Source of the DNA: Ophiothrix spiculata
Taxonomy: Eukaryota; Echinodermata; Ophiuroidea; Amphilepidida; Ophiotrichidae
DNA length: 38,034 nucleotides
Direction: 5' to 3' (one strand)
Assembly (NCBI GenBank): GCA_000969725.1
Contig: JXSR01S023164.1
In this document: positions 1-15,000 of the stretch, in pieces
Layout of the letters: each line of letters begins with the position of its first letter
How positions within the stretch are numbered: the first letter of the stretch is position 1
Program-made: the position numbers and the translations under genes
The notes under the pieces: generated by a model
Databases searched by the model: none
Seen by the model: the letters and a program-made list of their open reading frames with translations, nothing else
Told to the model about the DNA's origin: nothing

Positions 1-31
1 TTAGATTTTCTTCATATTTCTTTATTTTCAG

Positions 32-92
32 TCATTTTGACAATCATACTGCAGCACAAGACTATGATAAAGATGGATTTGGAATTGCTGAG
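32..92 (+). CDS. AOAH: AOAH exon 1 (first exon in window), calcium-binding segment
   Basis: The acceptor is a pyrimidine-rich tract ending TTTTCAG at 31 and the donor is GTAAGA at 93. The first base completes a codon from an exon outside the window, and the exon ends on a codon boundary. It encodes HFDNHTAAQDYDKDGFGIAE. The D-Y-D-K-D-G pattern is an EF-hand-like calcium loop, matching the calcium-binding region that follows the saposin domain in AOAH. Confidence 0.85.
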
Positions 93-3000
93 GTAAGATG
101 CTCAATCTTCGATTTAGTTTGGAATGTTGTAGAACATAGGATATATCGAACATGAAAAGGGTGAAAATTAAATCCCTCAAAAATGTCCTGCCGGGACGAA
201 AAAACCACACCTGTCTTATGGGTGTGCGGACCATTCAAGTAGGGTCGGTCGGTAGGTCGGTCAGAAATTAAAAAAAAAATGCCTAAAATAACCCCAAAAT
301 ATTTTTACAATGAATTTTCTTCAATAATTTGGCCCAAAATGGCTGATTTTATATGATTTTGGCACAACAACAAAAAGTTTCCAAAATGCAAATTTAGGGT
401 CTATTGGGCCAGTAAAACTTTTTTTTTCATAGCCTTATACTGTAGTGTTTATTTTCCTATCATATTCACAGACCATACGTGGTAGCCATTGGAGAGGCAA
501 GGATTGTGACGACTTTGACAACACATTCTATCCTGGAAGAAGGTAATATTGCAAGTATGAATACAGTGATGGATTTTCATTGATCAATTAATTTTGCACT
601 ATTTGATGCAAAATAGTTTTAACTTTAATCTTTTGAGCCATGATCAATTTCTATTGGTCGAGAGGTTGACGTAATTAGACATGCTTGGCGGGTGATTTGA
701 AGGTCGAGGAGGGTGACAAAAGCTGTTTAGGTCATTTACCGTTTTCGTTTCACACAGAGCACAGCTTTATTTGATTTGTTTTAAATATAATACATTAAGT
801 TTGAAGATTGCTTTATAATTTTCTCTTCGAAAATGCCAACGGAAATGGCATATCATGGCCTATATTGGTATCTGTAGAGATGGAAAAATACAGCTGTAAA
901 AGGTAATGAGATTAAATTGATTTGGACGAAACTCAACTGGGCCGAAGCCTCAGATGGGTAAGCTTAACATGTGCGTAGCCTGTTTATCTAAAGTATTACA
1001 AATAAGCATTGATTCTCCAGTTTAGGGTTTAGAATCGTGAATTCCTAGATCGTCACCATTAGTAATTCTTCGCAACTATACCGCGTCAAGTCATCAGAGT
1101 CCGAAGGCTTTACCCTAATCATGCCCGATTTAGTCTAGTCACGCCCTCATCCAACCCGGAAGCAGGCAGTGCTCGAAGGAATGAACGGTGCTCCCCAACA
1201 TATGTGTGTTATATTATATGTATTGCATGTTATTCGCGGCAGGCTCAGGTGAAATAGAAATTGTTTTAATTTCGTTTGAGCTTGCCCAATTAGAAATTAA
1301 TCAGCAGAACTTTGAATCCTGGATTAGGCATGTATAGTTTCTCTGTAAGGGCCGAACAATACTCGACCTCCACACAAATTTTTGGTAGCAAATATTTTGT
1401 GAGGAGGCCGAGTGTGGTTTCGTTGTCGCTAACCCGTAAAATGATTTATGGATCCTAATCTGACATGAATATAGCTTTCTTTTAACCTAATCAATAAATA
1501 GAACCTTTATAATGATCAGATGTATATATTAAAAACAAATATAAAATAAACTGTGTTTATTTCGAGGCTCAGGATTAAAGCAATTTGTGCCTTCAGTAAT
1601 AATTACAACAATACTGTTTTGCAGAGGTGAAGTGGCTGCTGACTCACCAAATATAAGAAATAGTTTTAATCCAGAACTTTTGTTTGAAAAAAAGGAAATT
1701 GAATTCTGTTAATTATCAAATGACATATCGTCGGTCACATCACATACTGTTCTATGTGACGAAAGATGCATTTCAAGAAAATCACATTTGTATATTCTTA
1801 CGAAGACTTTGTGTCATAAAATAGCCTTTGCACTTAAGTTTTCTTCTGATACTAATTTCTTTTTAAACGAAAAGACTTCAAACTTGTTATTATGTTTAAT
1901 TTCAACTAAAATTACTACTTGTAACCCTATGTAATATAGTTGTGAACTTAGATTTGATCTCTATGTTAAAACGCTTTTGTTACATTTAGTGATCTCTTAG
2001 TACAGTAATTGAATACGTCAAACTGAGCTATTTCATATAGAAATAAAGAATATATAGATCTGTTGTGAAAATTGTTTTCATTGCGCACTTCGAATAGCGC
2101 ACCATATAGATCTGTATGTGATGCGTTTTTTACACTATACTTAAGTACTTGATTTTTGCATATAGCGCAGTTTGTGAAAAGCTAAATTTAAATAGAACGC
2201 ATTTAGACCAAAATTAATTAATTATTTCTTCTTAATTAGGCTAAATGAAGGCCTGTGACTTGCATGGTAGATATGAAGAAATCATCAATATATCAATCCA
2301 GACAAATTTTCACAAAAAAGTCAAAAATGTCATATAGAACGGTATGTGATGCGACCGACGATATGTTCCAGTAGTGTGTCCAGTAGGTTATTAAGAACTG
2401 TCTTCTCTTCACAGACCCAAGAACAAGGATGAAGAACGTGACTCTGATTGCAATGGTATTTATGTAAGTTTGAAACATCGGAAGTTCTATGAAACAGTTG
2501 AATATAGGAATACTTAACTGACCAAAGTCCATGCTTCCTTACTGAGGCCAAAGAAAGTATATTGTCCTAATGATGACTTTAATTGCCATTGTAAAATCAA
2601 TTCTGGGCATTGATCATTACTTCCTTTTGTATTCGTAAGGTAGCATGGACTTGGGTTAGTATGTTTGTTTTTTTGCTATATTCAATTTCAAAATGACCAC
2701 TTTGATATTCAATATTATCATGCTGGTGGCAAACTATTTTTCTTAAACTTTAGCGGCACATTTTGCATTATTTTTATATCAACTGTTCCTTAGTCCTTGA
2801 TCTTGTCTTAAGAAGTAGTGTGCTATCAGTGGATGAAGTTGTGTATTATCAGTGGTAGAGAGTGGTTAAAGTAGTGTGCTATCAGCAGTAGATAGTGGAT
2901 GAAGTAGTGTGCTATCAGCAGTAGATAGTGGATGAAGTAGTTTGCTATCAGTGGTAGATAGTGGATGAAGTGTGCTACTAGCAGTAGATAGTGGATGAAG

Positions 3001-6000
3001 TAGTGTGCTATCAGCAGTAGATAGCGAATGAAGTAGTGTGCTATCAGTGGTAGATAATGGATGAATTAGTGTGCTATCAGTGGTAGATAGTGGATGAAGT
3101 AGTGTGCTATCAGCAGTAGATAGTGGATGAAGTAGTGTGCTATCAGCAGTAGATAGTGGATGAAGTAGTGTGCTATCAGCAGTAGATAGTGGATGAAGTA
3201 GTTTGCTATCAGTGGTAGATAATGGATGAAGTAGTGTGCTATCAGCAGTTACTAGCCAGTGGATGGAGTAGTGTGCTATTATTTGTAGAATAAAAGTCAT
3301 AAGTAAAAATGTTTTCATGTTTAGACACATAAAAATATTTTCATGTTTAGACCAAGGAACTTATACTGTTGAATCTGGACTTGATGCCATTTTGATTTTA
3401 CTGTCGCATTATTTCTATGGGATGGTGGCCATCTTGGATTGTTGCTCATGGAGCGTGAGTTATTGTACCTCCGACATTTTACGTCTCCCCGTGCCACACT
3501 TCAAGAGTCCTCGCAACAGATTAGCGTACTTTGATCAGAGCAAGTCGCTATACTCGCCACTTGAAACGCAGAAACAGTTTGCACATGAAACAAATTGCAT
3601 ACGCTGTATATGCTTCAAATAAAGATTTACGCAATCTGCCTGGATATTGGGCCAAACTTCGAATATATCTTGGGTTACAATAACTCTGCTCCATGAGCGG
3701 CACAAGATGGCAGCAGACTTCCCTATAAAATTTCCTTGGTTTATGCACATTTTATGTTAAAGTGGCCTGCTATTTTGATCTTTTGATTTTTTTAAGTGTT
3801 CTCTTATTTCAGTGTATGTTTCGAAACATTAAACCACAAGCTGTCTTTTAACTTATTTTCTACAGGGCATCAATCCCGCTACAGGCAACCCGTATGAAGA
3901 GGACTTCTGTCAGGACTCAAATCACCGTGGAGTGATAGCCCTTGGTGATTCAGCTACGGCACATTTCCATATACCAGCCGAATGGATGACGGCAACTAAA
4001 CTATCCCTGGTAGGTTTCTCTTATGAACTTTTAGGACTCCAATCACTGTGGAGTTACAGCCCTTGGTGATTCAGCTACTGCACATTTCCATATATACCGA
4101 CTGATTTCTTATATGATATTCTTGATTTTTATTATTCACAAGGGATAAATCTATTCTGGGTATTCAAAACATTTTTGGTAGGTATGTGCCACCCGCAAGT
4201 CCCAACATGGGGTCTTGCGGAACCAATTTATGGTAAAAAATAGGGTCTATGGAATCCAAATCCACACTGAGGTCTCAAGAACTGTTTTTTTTCCCCATAG
4301 AAATACGACTATAGGAGCTGAAAATCGCTCAAAATTAGGTTGAAAACTTTATAAAAACACACTTTGAGTCCATTGTTGTTGAAAATACTGGTCTTTGGAA
4401 CTGAAGTAATCTTGAGATGGGCATCTTGAGAGTGGAAGAGGAGGCTTGAAAAGGGGGTCTTGAGACCGGGGGTACTCAAATTTGGTTTGGGTAGTGACGT
4501 GCCTCTGGGAAATTTAAAAAGCCACCCATCCAAATACCAATTTTCAAGAAAAAGGGACCCATCCATATACCAAATCTTCCAATTTTTGAGCAACACTTAA
4601 TCAAAAAACACATTTATTTCTGACCAAATTTACACTATATTGGTAAAAGTCTCTAAGGTTTTGAGAAGAATTGTCAAAATTTGTGCCAAATTGCGCAAAT
4701 TTTAGAAAATTTTGAAAAGAGAACCCATCAAAATACCATATTTTACTAATTACCATAATTTGCTTATTTCTCCAAATAAGACTTGTTTAGACTCGGGAGT
4801 TATTCTTCCTATAAAATATTCCATGCCAATTTTGTGCAATATGTAATTGTTATTTAATAAAATTTCAGGTATATCTATGTAATAACGACTTTCATGAGAG
4901 AATATTTGATGAAAAAGGATTCTATATGATATCATCATCCCCATTCTAATCCCAAGGTGCATTATATATAGTGTCAAAAATTAAATAAGTAGTAAATTAA
5001 ATGCAGATAGATGTTGCATCAAATGTTCGGTGTGCCAAAAAGTCGGTACTGGCCCTAAATGTTATATTATGTGTTAAACTTTCAGTGCTATTTATAAAAC
5101 AATTTACTCTTCACATGACATGTTTGTTTTGTTCACACAACTAGGAAGTCTTTGAGCATGTGTTGATGGTAGCCGAGGATGAACTAGATTGGCCAGAATT
5201 ATCGGGAACAACAGGTGAGGATTATTGCCTTCTTTTTTTCTGTAGCTGAAATAATTTAAGGGTGTTGGATAAAGGGAAAGGCATGTGGAGTGATTAAGGT
5301 GTAAGAAATTTAGAGCAGAATGGGGTGAGCACAATTAGGGTTTGTGCACAGGTGAAGAGATCATTAAAGCCTGGGGGCTACTTTAATAGTACAAAAGGGG
5401 TTATGGGGACGTGCTGCAAATTCGGGTAGCAAAATCAGGCTTTCTGGTATTCCAATCGGTCCTCTTCTTCGCAAAATGAGGTATTTTGATGGGTTTTCTT
5501 TTCAAATTTTTTTGAAATTTGTGCCAAATGCTGCAAATTGGGACATTTTTTCTCAAAATGCTAGAAAATTTTGCCAAAATAGAGCAAATTTGGACATAAA
5601 AAATGAGATTTTTGATTAAATTTGGCTCAAAATTTAGAAGATTTGATATGTGGATGGGTCAATTTTTCTTAAAAATTGGTATTTGGATGGGTGCATGGCT
5701 TTCCAAATTTCCAAGAGGTACGTCCCTACCCGAACCAAATTTGAGTACCCCCCCCTGGGCATTAAAGATGGTTTATTACCCCTTTCCAGTCTGACCAGTT
5801 TTTCCATCCCATGCAGGCTGAAGGAATTTTACCTCTAAACTGACTTCTATTAAAAGTAAATTCAAATTATCTTTAGTAATATTCTACATAATTCACTGAG
5901 ACTTCAGCATAGTACGCCTGTATGACCTGTACACATTGCCTGGGAGAGTGTTTTTGAAGAGGCAGTGAGTGTAGTTATACTTCAGTGTCAGTAGTTAGGG

Positions 6001-9000
6001 CCTCTGGGAGACGTCCTATGCCTGAGCTGACAGTAATTTAGGGTGTCCCCCAGATGCCCTACGACAGGAAAAGGTTTAGTGGTTTTCTCACAGATGCAGT
6101 GGCTTACGACTGCGGGATATTAATTTTTCATAAATAGTAGAAATTCAAAAAAAAAAATTGCTCCTGTTTTGCACACTGAACGCATGCTTTGCTAACACGT
6201 TTAGTTAATCATGCACAGCATTGCTGTGTAATATATATGTGGTAAATTATGCAGACGCAGATGTGCCATCAAAGTAATCAAAATTTTATTGGAAAATGTC
6301 CAGTTTTGTCATTTTTCTTGAAATCTAGTGCAGTGACCCCATTTTTTATTTCAGTATTTTGAAGTGCACAAATAATGCTTAAACATATGTACACATTAAA
6401 AAAATGATGGAGCATTTATTATTTTACAAGCACATAATGATCACTTTTTGAAATGGCGTCCCTATATACTTGTGTGGCAAATCGGTTGAATTTTGGGGAA
6501 AATATGTAGTTTTTTGAAATGTCTGTACCTCAAAAATGAACACGGTGACCTATTAATTTTATTTTAGATTCGGTATCTGCACAAATAAATTATCAAATAC
6601 TGAATTTTAAAGAAAATCAATGGAGATTTTGTATCTCTGGGAAAACCCCTTAACTCTTTCACTCAAGAAAAAAAATGTTGACATCTTTCCTGTTTTGCCA
6701 GAAAGCTGCTCTGAGCGGCTCACAGAGACCTAACTTTATGATAGCATTTTGATAATTGTAGTGCGCCAGGGTTGTTCTCTTTGCTAATAAAAATGATGGC
6801 GCTAGATAGCTCTTTGTTTCAATTGCTTGCGGGAAAATTTTGACCAATTTGGGCTTGTAGTTTTTTGTTTTAGAGCTATTGGAAAAAATTGCGTCAAAAT
6901 AGAAATTCCGGCAAATCGTGCACGCTTTTGTGAGCCGCTGTGAGCGGCTTGCCCTTAATAGTGAAAGAGTTAACATAGAATCAACATGTACAAATCAGTC
7001 AGGCAGAGATCCACCCATCATTGGCTGTCGTGGTGTGTGCTAATAGGCCGAATTCATAAAAATAGCAATTGCTATTTCTATACCTTTTTCTTGAATTTAT
7101 GTTCTTAAAAGCTAGCATTGACTTGCAAGAAAAAGCTCTCTCAAGGCAGCAAAAGCTATTTCTAATCCCGTGACTTTCTAATGCTTGACAATTGCTCGTC
7201 CGTCTTATTAATTGCTTATATTTGTATTCAAAAAGTTGACCTTGTCATGGTTGATCCCAGATAAGAAAAAGGTATTAATCCGTGCTGAAGGTCGTGAATT
7301 TTAAGCAATCGCTGAAGCTATATCTTTTTCTAGTCTAGCTATTGCTTTTTCTTAATGTCTTTTTCTTAGTAGCAATTACTTCTTTTATGAATTCGGTCTA
7401 ATGTCAAGCCCTATGCACACTTCCTTTCAAGTGTTGAAATTTGGGCAGGTGAATTTCTTGTCAGCTTAATCAGGGCTTAATAACTTAGAAAAGCTAGTAC
7501 AAAAATACTAATGCCCAGCCCTGGTTGGCCCCTTTTGAAGAACTATAGCCGTAAGATGTACAAAAAATCTGCATTTTGTTCAACAGACTTTACACACTGG
7601 CTTTTCTTCAAACCTCTAAAAGACATTTGCTTCTACATATAGTTGCAGTGTGAAATATTATTGCACTACTCAAATAAACTTTATATATAAGTAAATATTC
7701 TATCCCCCAAACTGTATATTTTTGACATTCATGTATTCAGATCTCACCATAATGTATTTTCCCTAATCAGTTTTGTTTTATTGCAAATTATATTGCGAAT
7801 ATATCGTTAACTTATGATAATTACTTCAAATTCATACATCACCCAGAAGTAGAGCTTTTGGTGATTTTGAAGTTAAGAATTTTTGAAGCATATGACCTGT
7901 TAGAGTACATGTACAACAGAGAACATGTCTGTTAAGGTGTCTGGTCCATGATAGATCTGCCCGAAGATTTCTAGTAAGAATCAGCATGAATGATATTTTA
8001 TCGATGTAGAACTGATTTTTATAAAAATTAGGGAGTCACCGGGCTCGTTTTTGCAGGAGAGTCGGTTTAAAAACATAATTTTCGAGTTTTTTTGGGAAAA
8101 ATTAGTACAGGGGTCTATTTGGAAATGTGGCAAAAGTGACATTATTTAGTGTTGATTCAAAAAATCCGTCCAAAATTTTTTGTTAATTTTTCATAAAAGT
8201 TGCGCACAAGTATGTTCTTTCAAATGAAACAATAAAAATTGGGGGTCACCGAACTAATTTTCCAGAAAAATATTAAAATATGGCAATTTTTAGCTTGAAA
8301 ACACTACTCAGAGTATATATGCCCATGCGTATTGCGGCACTTACCCACTTGGAAACTAGCGCGTACAGGTACGCGAGGACTGCACGGACCAAACAACTTA
8401 ATTCCCAGATCTTTGCTAGGTAACGCAGGCTGCATACGTCATACACGTACGTGTATTATCATGACACCTTGGTTACCTGTCAAAATTTGTGGAAGTTTTT
8501 TTTTTGGTGTTCTTCCAATTTGACTACATTGAGGCATTTCAAATTTGCTTAAATCACAAACCTGTCTAAAATAACTTTCATGTGCATTTTATACTGTAGT
8601 GAAAAATGAATTATATGTTACGCAGCCCTGCTCATTGGTATTTAAAAAATCTGTACTAGCTAGGCCCTTTAGATTTACAAAAAATTTGAATTATAAATAT
8701 ATCATTTATTTCATTCAATTTATGCAGGATACATGAACACCACATGGGATATCATTCAGTAAGTATTTATAGAGAGAATATATAATCAGTCGAAAAAAAA
8801 GGTAACATGCATTGTGCATTGGTGGTATCGGGGGGGGGGGGGGGGGGGTACTCAAATTTGGTTTGGGTGGGGAGGTGCTTCTGCAAAATTTGAAAATCCA
8901 CTCATCCAAATACCAAATCTTCCAAATTGTGAGTCAAATTTATTCAATTATTGCATATTTTTGCCCTAATTTGCACCATTTTGGTACCAATTTTGTAAAG

Positions 9001-12000
9001 TTTTGTGAAGAAATTCTTTAATTTGGGCCGTGCATTTAGTGCATAGTTTGGGAAATGTTGAAAAGAAAACCCACCAAAATACCACATTTTGCACACACAA
9101 AAAAAGGACCTATTGAAATACCAAAAGAGCCTGATTTTGCTACCCAAATTTGCGGCACATTCACATAACCTCTTCCTATAACCTCTTTTGTACTGAGTAG
9201 CCCCACCCCCCTGTAGGAAAGAGCCTTCCTTGCCTTTCATATATTTACCTTCAGTCACTGATGCAAACATCAAACTCAATTTGCCCATTTTATTTTATTA
9301 AATTTAAACAAAATTTTAATTATTAATCTTAAAAAGATTATATAACAATTCTTAGTAGAAATCAGCAATTTTTCGCGCACATAGCAAAATGTCTATCATC
9401 TTTCCTAGAATCATTTTTCATCGAAAAATTTGGGCCCCATATATTGAAATCTTAGGCTCCAAATATGACCACATCATGATACAAACTATATGTATGATAT
9501 TCTCATTCATAAATTCTGAAAGTTGCTTTCCTTTCATGGTTTCAAAAGAAATTGAATTGAATTTATTTTCATTTCATGACAAAAGTTCACAGTCTGTGTT
9601 AACAACTCTTACACAGCTAGAAAGCTGACAAAACCAGTGATATGATAATGGAATGTTTGGCCATTCCGTAGTGTGGAGTTCTAGTTTGAGGAAGAGTTTA
9701 AATCAGGAGAAACTACAGTATTTTCATTTATTAAGTTTCCCTGCGTACTGCATCGTTTAACTCGGGCGTAACGCACGCGATTGTCAGCGCTTCACAAGGA
9801 CTGGAGTTAGATCAATCACACGCTGTAAATATGTGTGACTTTCACGCAAACCACCGTAGCAAGAAGCGTCGTTCTCCAAAAACCCAGTGAACAGAGAAAC
9901 TTAATTATTAAAAATACTGTACATTGATTTTTCTACTTTACACACAAAGTCTGTGAAAAACTTACATATAAAATTGTTTGTAAAAATAATTGTTTACAAT
10001 TATTCAGAAACCTTCATTGTTTTTGTGTCAATATTTGGATTGATAATATAAATGCCAGGAGCAATTTGGTATTGTAATTTTATTGCTTCTCTTGAAATAA
10101 CCAAACTACAATGAATTTATTAAATATTGGCAGTGGTGTAGCAGATTTCAATATTGGGGAAGTGAAAATTTGTTTTCCGACCGACAACCTATATATATGA
10201 GACTCAAAACATAGAACAGATTTTTTCAATGAGCTTTAAAAACTGAAGAGCGAAAGAAAAAAGTCGCACAAGCGCACAAAATACTATTTTGACATTCTAT
10301 GTCATAATTTCTCATGAATTTTGGCTATGAAGTCAACCAAAAGAAAAAAATCACACAAGCACACAGAATACTATTTTGACATTCTATGTCATAATTTCTC
10401 ATGAATCTTGGCTATGAAGTCAATTTTGTGATAATTTTTGCTGTTTGAATTTTATCTGAAACTGAAGTTGTTGTAAAATAAAATGACATTTCTCTTCATC
10501 TTCAAATTTCTAACATTGGTACAAATTTACCAACAGATGTCCTCTTCCCACTGACAAATGAAATATTCGGGTACAGCTGCACCTTTGCACCACCTTTGAA
10601 AATATCACGTAAACACTAGGGTTTTTTCATTTAGGCTATAATTTGGGTTTTGGAAATGCCTAGCTTGTATATTTTTTTTCTGATTTGATCAATCGATCCA
10701 GCTCCACATTTGCCTAATTTATTAATATATATGTTCACAGTGTTATACATGAATATTTTATTTCTTCAGTGGCCCAACAGAATCGTTGTATCACAAACTA
10801 TATGAAAGAAATCGGTGCAATCACAGGGACTTCCAAAACATAGGAGTCAATGGTAAGTAGCTTTTATATATATGATAGATATAATCAGGCCTGTAGCCAG
10901 GATTTCGACACGCTTGCAGATGAAATAAATGAACGTTTTTCTTGTAATTTTTGGCACACCAACTAAGTCTCATCAATTTGTAGTCAGAATGTATCAAGTT
11001 CTCAAACATGCGATATCGATTTGCAAAAAACAGATGATTTTAAAAATTTATCTCTGAATTCAGTTGTTGTAAATTCCTGAACGACACACTGATGATAAAA
11101 CCACAAAAACTGTAACTGCCTACTGTGAGTAGCCGGGATCAATAACACTAGGATTCGCTCCACAGTGCGGGTTATTCAATTCATTATGACGGCTAATGGT
11201 AGCATTATTGACCCGTTGGATACCGTATAAACAGTTACCACTGGCCCTGTACTCATTTGTACTGATAATGGTTCTCCGCTTGTAATTGATTTCAGCAAAT
11301 ATTATCCGCTAATTATTCAATATCTATTCTAATTTACATTACAACACAAATTTGAGGAGGAGATATATATTTTATAGGAACATGCAACATATATGGAGTA
11401 GTTATTGATTTTCCATCATCAAGCCTGCGTTATTATTAGAAAATACATTGGAAGCTATTGGAAATGTTTAAAGAGCTAATATTGTCACACCATAATATTA
11501 TTGCTTTGAAAAAGTAAAAATCTACCCTTAAGATGATTTATTTAATAACTCTTTGTTAACATTAGGCTAAAGTATTGCTTGATCATTAGGCCTATGTACC
11601 TAAAACATTCTGATCCAATTATTAAACTAAAGTTGCTACATTTCCAGGTAATAGAGTGAAGTACATGAACAAGAGCGTACAAAAAAGGTAGACAATTTAT
11701 TGGTATTTATTTTGCACAACTAACAGTCATGTAGAGAGTATAGTTAGCTTAATTTGAAGCCACCCCAGGGGAAGCTAACAGTTGCTGGCCAGTTGCTATT
11801 GTATCCAAACAGCTGGTTTCTGCTGGTCAGCCATCACTGATTAATTTTGAAGCGGCTCCTATAACCCCACTAGAAGTCAATTTGACAATTAAATATTAAC
11901 TCTATGACTATAGGGCTAGAGTGTGTTACAGCAAATAGGCACTGACAAAACACATTTGACATCTTCTTTTTGTTGATCTGGCTAGTTGTAGATTTTACTT

Positions 12001-15000
12001 ATTTATATTGATATAATCTTGGGAAAGCTCACTTATATTATTATCAGCGTTGTCAATTCGGGCTATTCTGTATGACATTTTATGAATAAAACTAGACCCA
12101 TGTTTGTGTTTGCTCCCCAGAGTTTTAAACGAAGTATGTGTAGGAAGTAAACAAATATGTAAACAAAGAATGTATGAGAGGGAAGAAAATATAAAAATTA
12201 TGAAAAACAGCATTTTGATTTTGAAAAACAGAGAAATTGAATCCTTATAGTAGGGATGTCAATTAGTGTAGAAAAATCCGTGCTGGGTTGAAATTTATGT
12301 TCAAGTTCCTTAACTTTAGACTCCTCAATGACGGGTTCAATAATGTTTAAAATAATCAAATATGTACCTATTGAAAAAAATGTATTTTTTTTAATATTGA
12401 GGGGGTTCTTATTAGTTTTTCATCATAAAACAAGTATATTACAGTTGATTGAATGTTCGTATGTTTTTATAAATGAGCAGCTCCGTGTACAAATGGACCA
12501 GAGGTCGACGTGCAAACTCACATTAAGCCCTGTTCTGCGGTATAGCGCGTTGTACAAAAATGCATTTCGCGAAATGATTCACTCACTTTTAGGCAAAAAG
12601 TAAACAACTATTTTAAAGGAGATAGATCCATTGTTCCATTTATGAAGGACACTTTTTAGAAACCACCTCTTGTACTTCACAGCAGTCGATCGAAACCCCA
12701 GACCACCGCCCCGGTCGGAGATCTCCCAATACTTTTGCAATCCTTGGATGACACAGGACGTCTCCGAAAAAGTGTCTTACATCATTACAACCGGTAGATA
12801 TTCGTGATCAAATTGGTATATTTTTTGACTTTCAACAACGAATGAATCACTTCGCGAAATCGCGAAATGTCCTCCAAACCCCACACTACTCCGACGTGTT
12901 TTATAAATCCCCGCCAGCAATGGGAATAATCCTTGGAGCTGTATACCCGGCAACTCCCGGCACAAAACTAGCTGGACATTGCAAAACACGCCAAAGTTTT
13001 CTTTTGTCTTTTTGGATGGTATAAATCAAAATAATTGTGAATTTGGTTCAATATCAGACTGTTACTCAAATGCACCGCTCTTTCATGTCATTAATCCAGT
13101 AAAAATCATTTCAATATTGTAGATATTTGTGCTTTTAAAGGTTTTGGGAGTAAGTATAGTTCATGTAATTGTCATTTTTCCCCGTACCTTACTGGATTAA
13201 CGTGAGTGGCTGTGCTGAGTTTGTTTATTCACCCTACTCCCGTTGTATATCTGTAGCAGCTTGTCAAATGGGTCCATTGTTGAAATTGAACAAATGACCT
13301 CAAATTTGGGCGGATATTTTCAATACGAAGTGAGAAATGGGATATTTTTGGACGCTTAGCTACTGTCAGGCACTTGTAGAAGACAAATATTTAAAACAAA
13401 TCAGTTTGTTAGTTTGTTTGTCATTTTTACACGCCCGTAATTTCCTTATATTGGCATTTTCTCTAATTTACCCCTATTTGTAACTCAAATAGCGCCAATT
13501 TTTTCGGACAAAATCTTTAATATCTCCGGAACCGCTTGACCTACAAATGTGATCTTGGTGTCATTTTACTTTGGAAACAGGGTGCAATTCGAATGTGTCA
13601 TGAAAAAAAATTAAATAGGAACTTTAATTTTCTCATTGATATCCCTACTTATAGTGTAGCCTTACTAGTCAGTGTTGATTAGAAACTTCATAGATGTTCT
13701 CTCTTCCTCCTGCTTGTAGGGGCCCGTGTGACCAGTATGAATGGCTCGATTCAATACAGGTATGCCTAGGAGTCAATCTGTCAATATCCCTACCCCTCAT
13801 AACCCCTGAACTCCCACCCTGGTGCTTATTGTGCATTTACTTCCTTGGTGAAGCCGAAGCCTGAAATGCTTTCTATGCCTAACTATTAACGTAATTGCAA
13901 GTAGTGAATGTTCAAGCTAAAGTTGCAAGTGTAAGCATCCCTGCAAGCTCATAGGTCTGTCATGTTTATGCTTGCAAACTAAGGGCGTGTTCACATAGAC
14001 AAATTTGGTCATGACTTTATCCTTGCTCGTGAGCCGCTCGTGAGCCGCTCATGAGCAAATTCCCAGTGTGAACGCAATTATAGAAAGTGTCTCACTCATG
14101 ACCAAAAGTGATGCACCACTAGTTTAAAATGAAAGTTGTGCCCCAGTGTGAACGCAACTGCAGCTAAGTGGTCTCACTATAGAGCCGGTCATGACTAGAC
14201 TTGACTATTATGTGTGAACACAGCCTAAGTGTGTCAAGTTACAATCCTCCCTTGCATCACAAGAAATAAAAAAAGCTTCTGCCTTTTGGTGAATCGTGTT
14301 ATAATGGATTCATTTTGCTATAGAAGTGATCGATTTTTAATAGTCTGATGACTATAGGCCACTCGAAAATTTATTGGACAGTGAAAATAAAAATCCACAG
14401 AATAGGGCCCGTTGTTTGTAAATACAAATCCATACCATGCATTTTTGTTTACATTGTCCAATTAATTATTTATTGGCCTATAGTATTTTAACCAGGGTAT
14501 TGGTCCATATACTATTCATGTAGCTCATGGCATCAATTTGAATTCCCCTCATAAAAAGCACTTAATTAAATATAATCGCTGTGAGCTCTGTATATTGAAT
14601 TTAACTTCAACACTACACAAATTTATCGCTCATCTGGAACGTGTTCGCCGGCTCAACCAGCATCTTCAGTAGATGGTATGGCTGTGATCGATGCCTCTCT
14701 TGTTTTTTGACTGGAAACACTGCTGGATGATGTCATAGATGTTATATGGTGTCAAAAGTTATGCTCAACCCCCTTGGGCTGAAGTAGATTGTCCCAATTA
14801 GGATACAGATCGATCTAGTCCTTTGACAAGATTCAGTTTGGGGTTCTAGTTCTAATGTGTATGGCCTCCAGAATCCTAGAAAATTCCTTTGGATCCTTGT
14901 CCAATGCTTAAAATATGTTATCAAAGTCAATTTTATGACCTTTACTTAATCCTCACAACATGTTCTCTGAGAGACGTACATCGCAGCCATGTTGAGCTAG

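Noticed and set aside
2816..3280. CRISPR array
   Set aside because: Units are contiguous with no unique spacers, and the DNA is eukaryotic.
2866..3330. 154-codon minus-strand open frame with 11-residue repeats as a gene
   Set aside because: It is the translation of an intronic 33-bp minisatellite; unit length alone keeps it open. It is kept only as a low-interest finding.
6659..6976. 105-codon minus-strand frame
   Set aside because: It lies inside and runs through the terminal repeats of a TTAA MITE and shows no known domain.
10130..10190. Further hAT MITE start (GGCAGTGGTGTAGCAG)
   Set aside because: It resembles CAGTGGCGTAGC ends, but no matching right end or target duplication was found.
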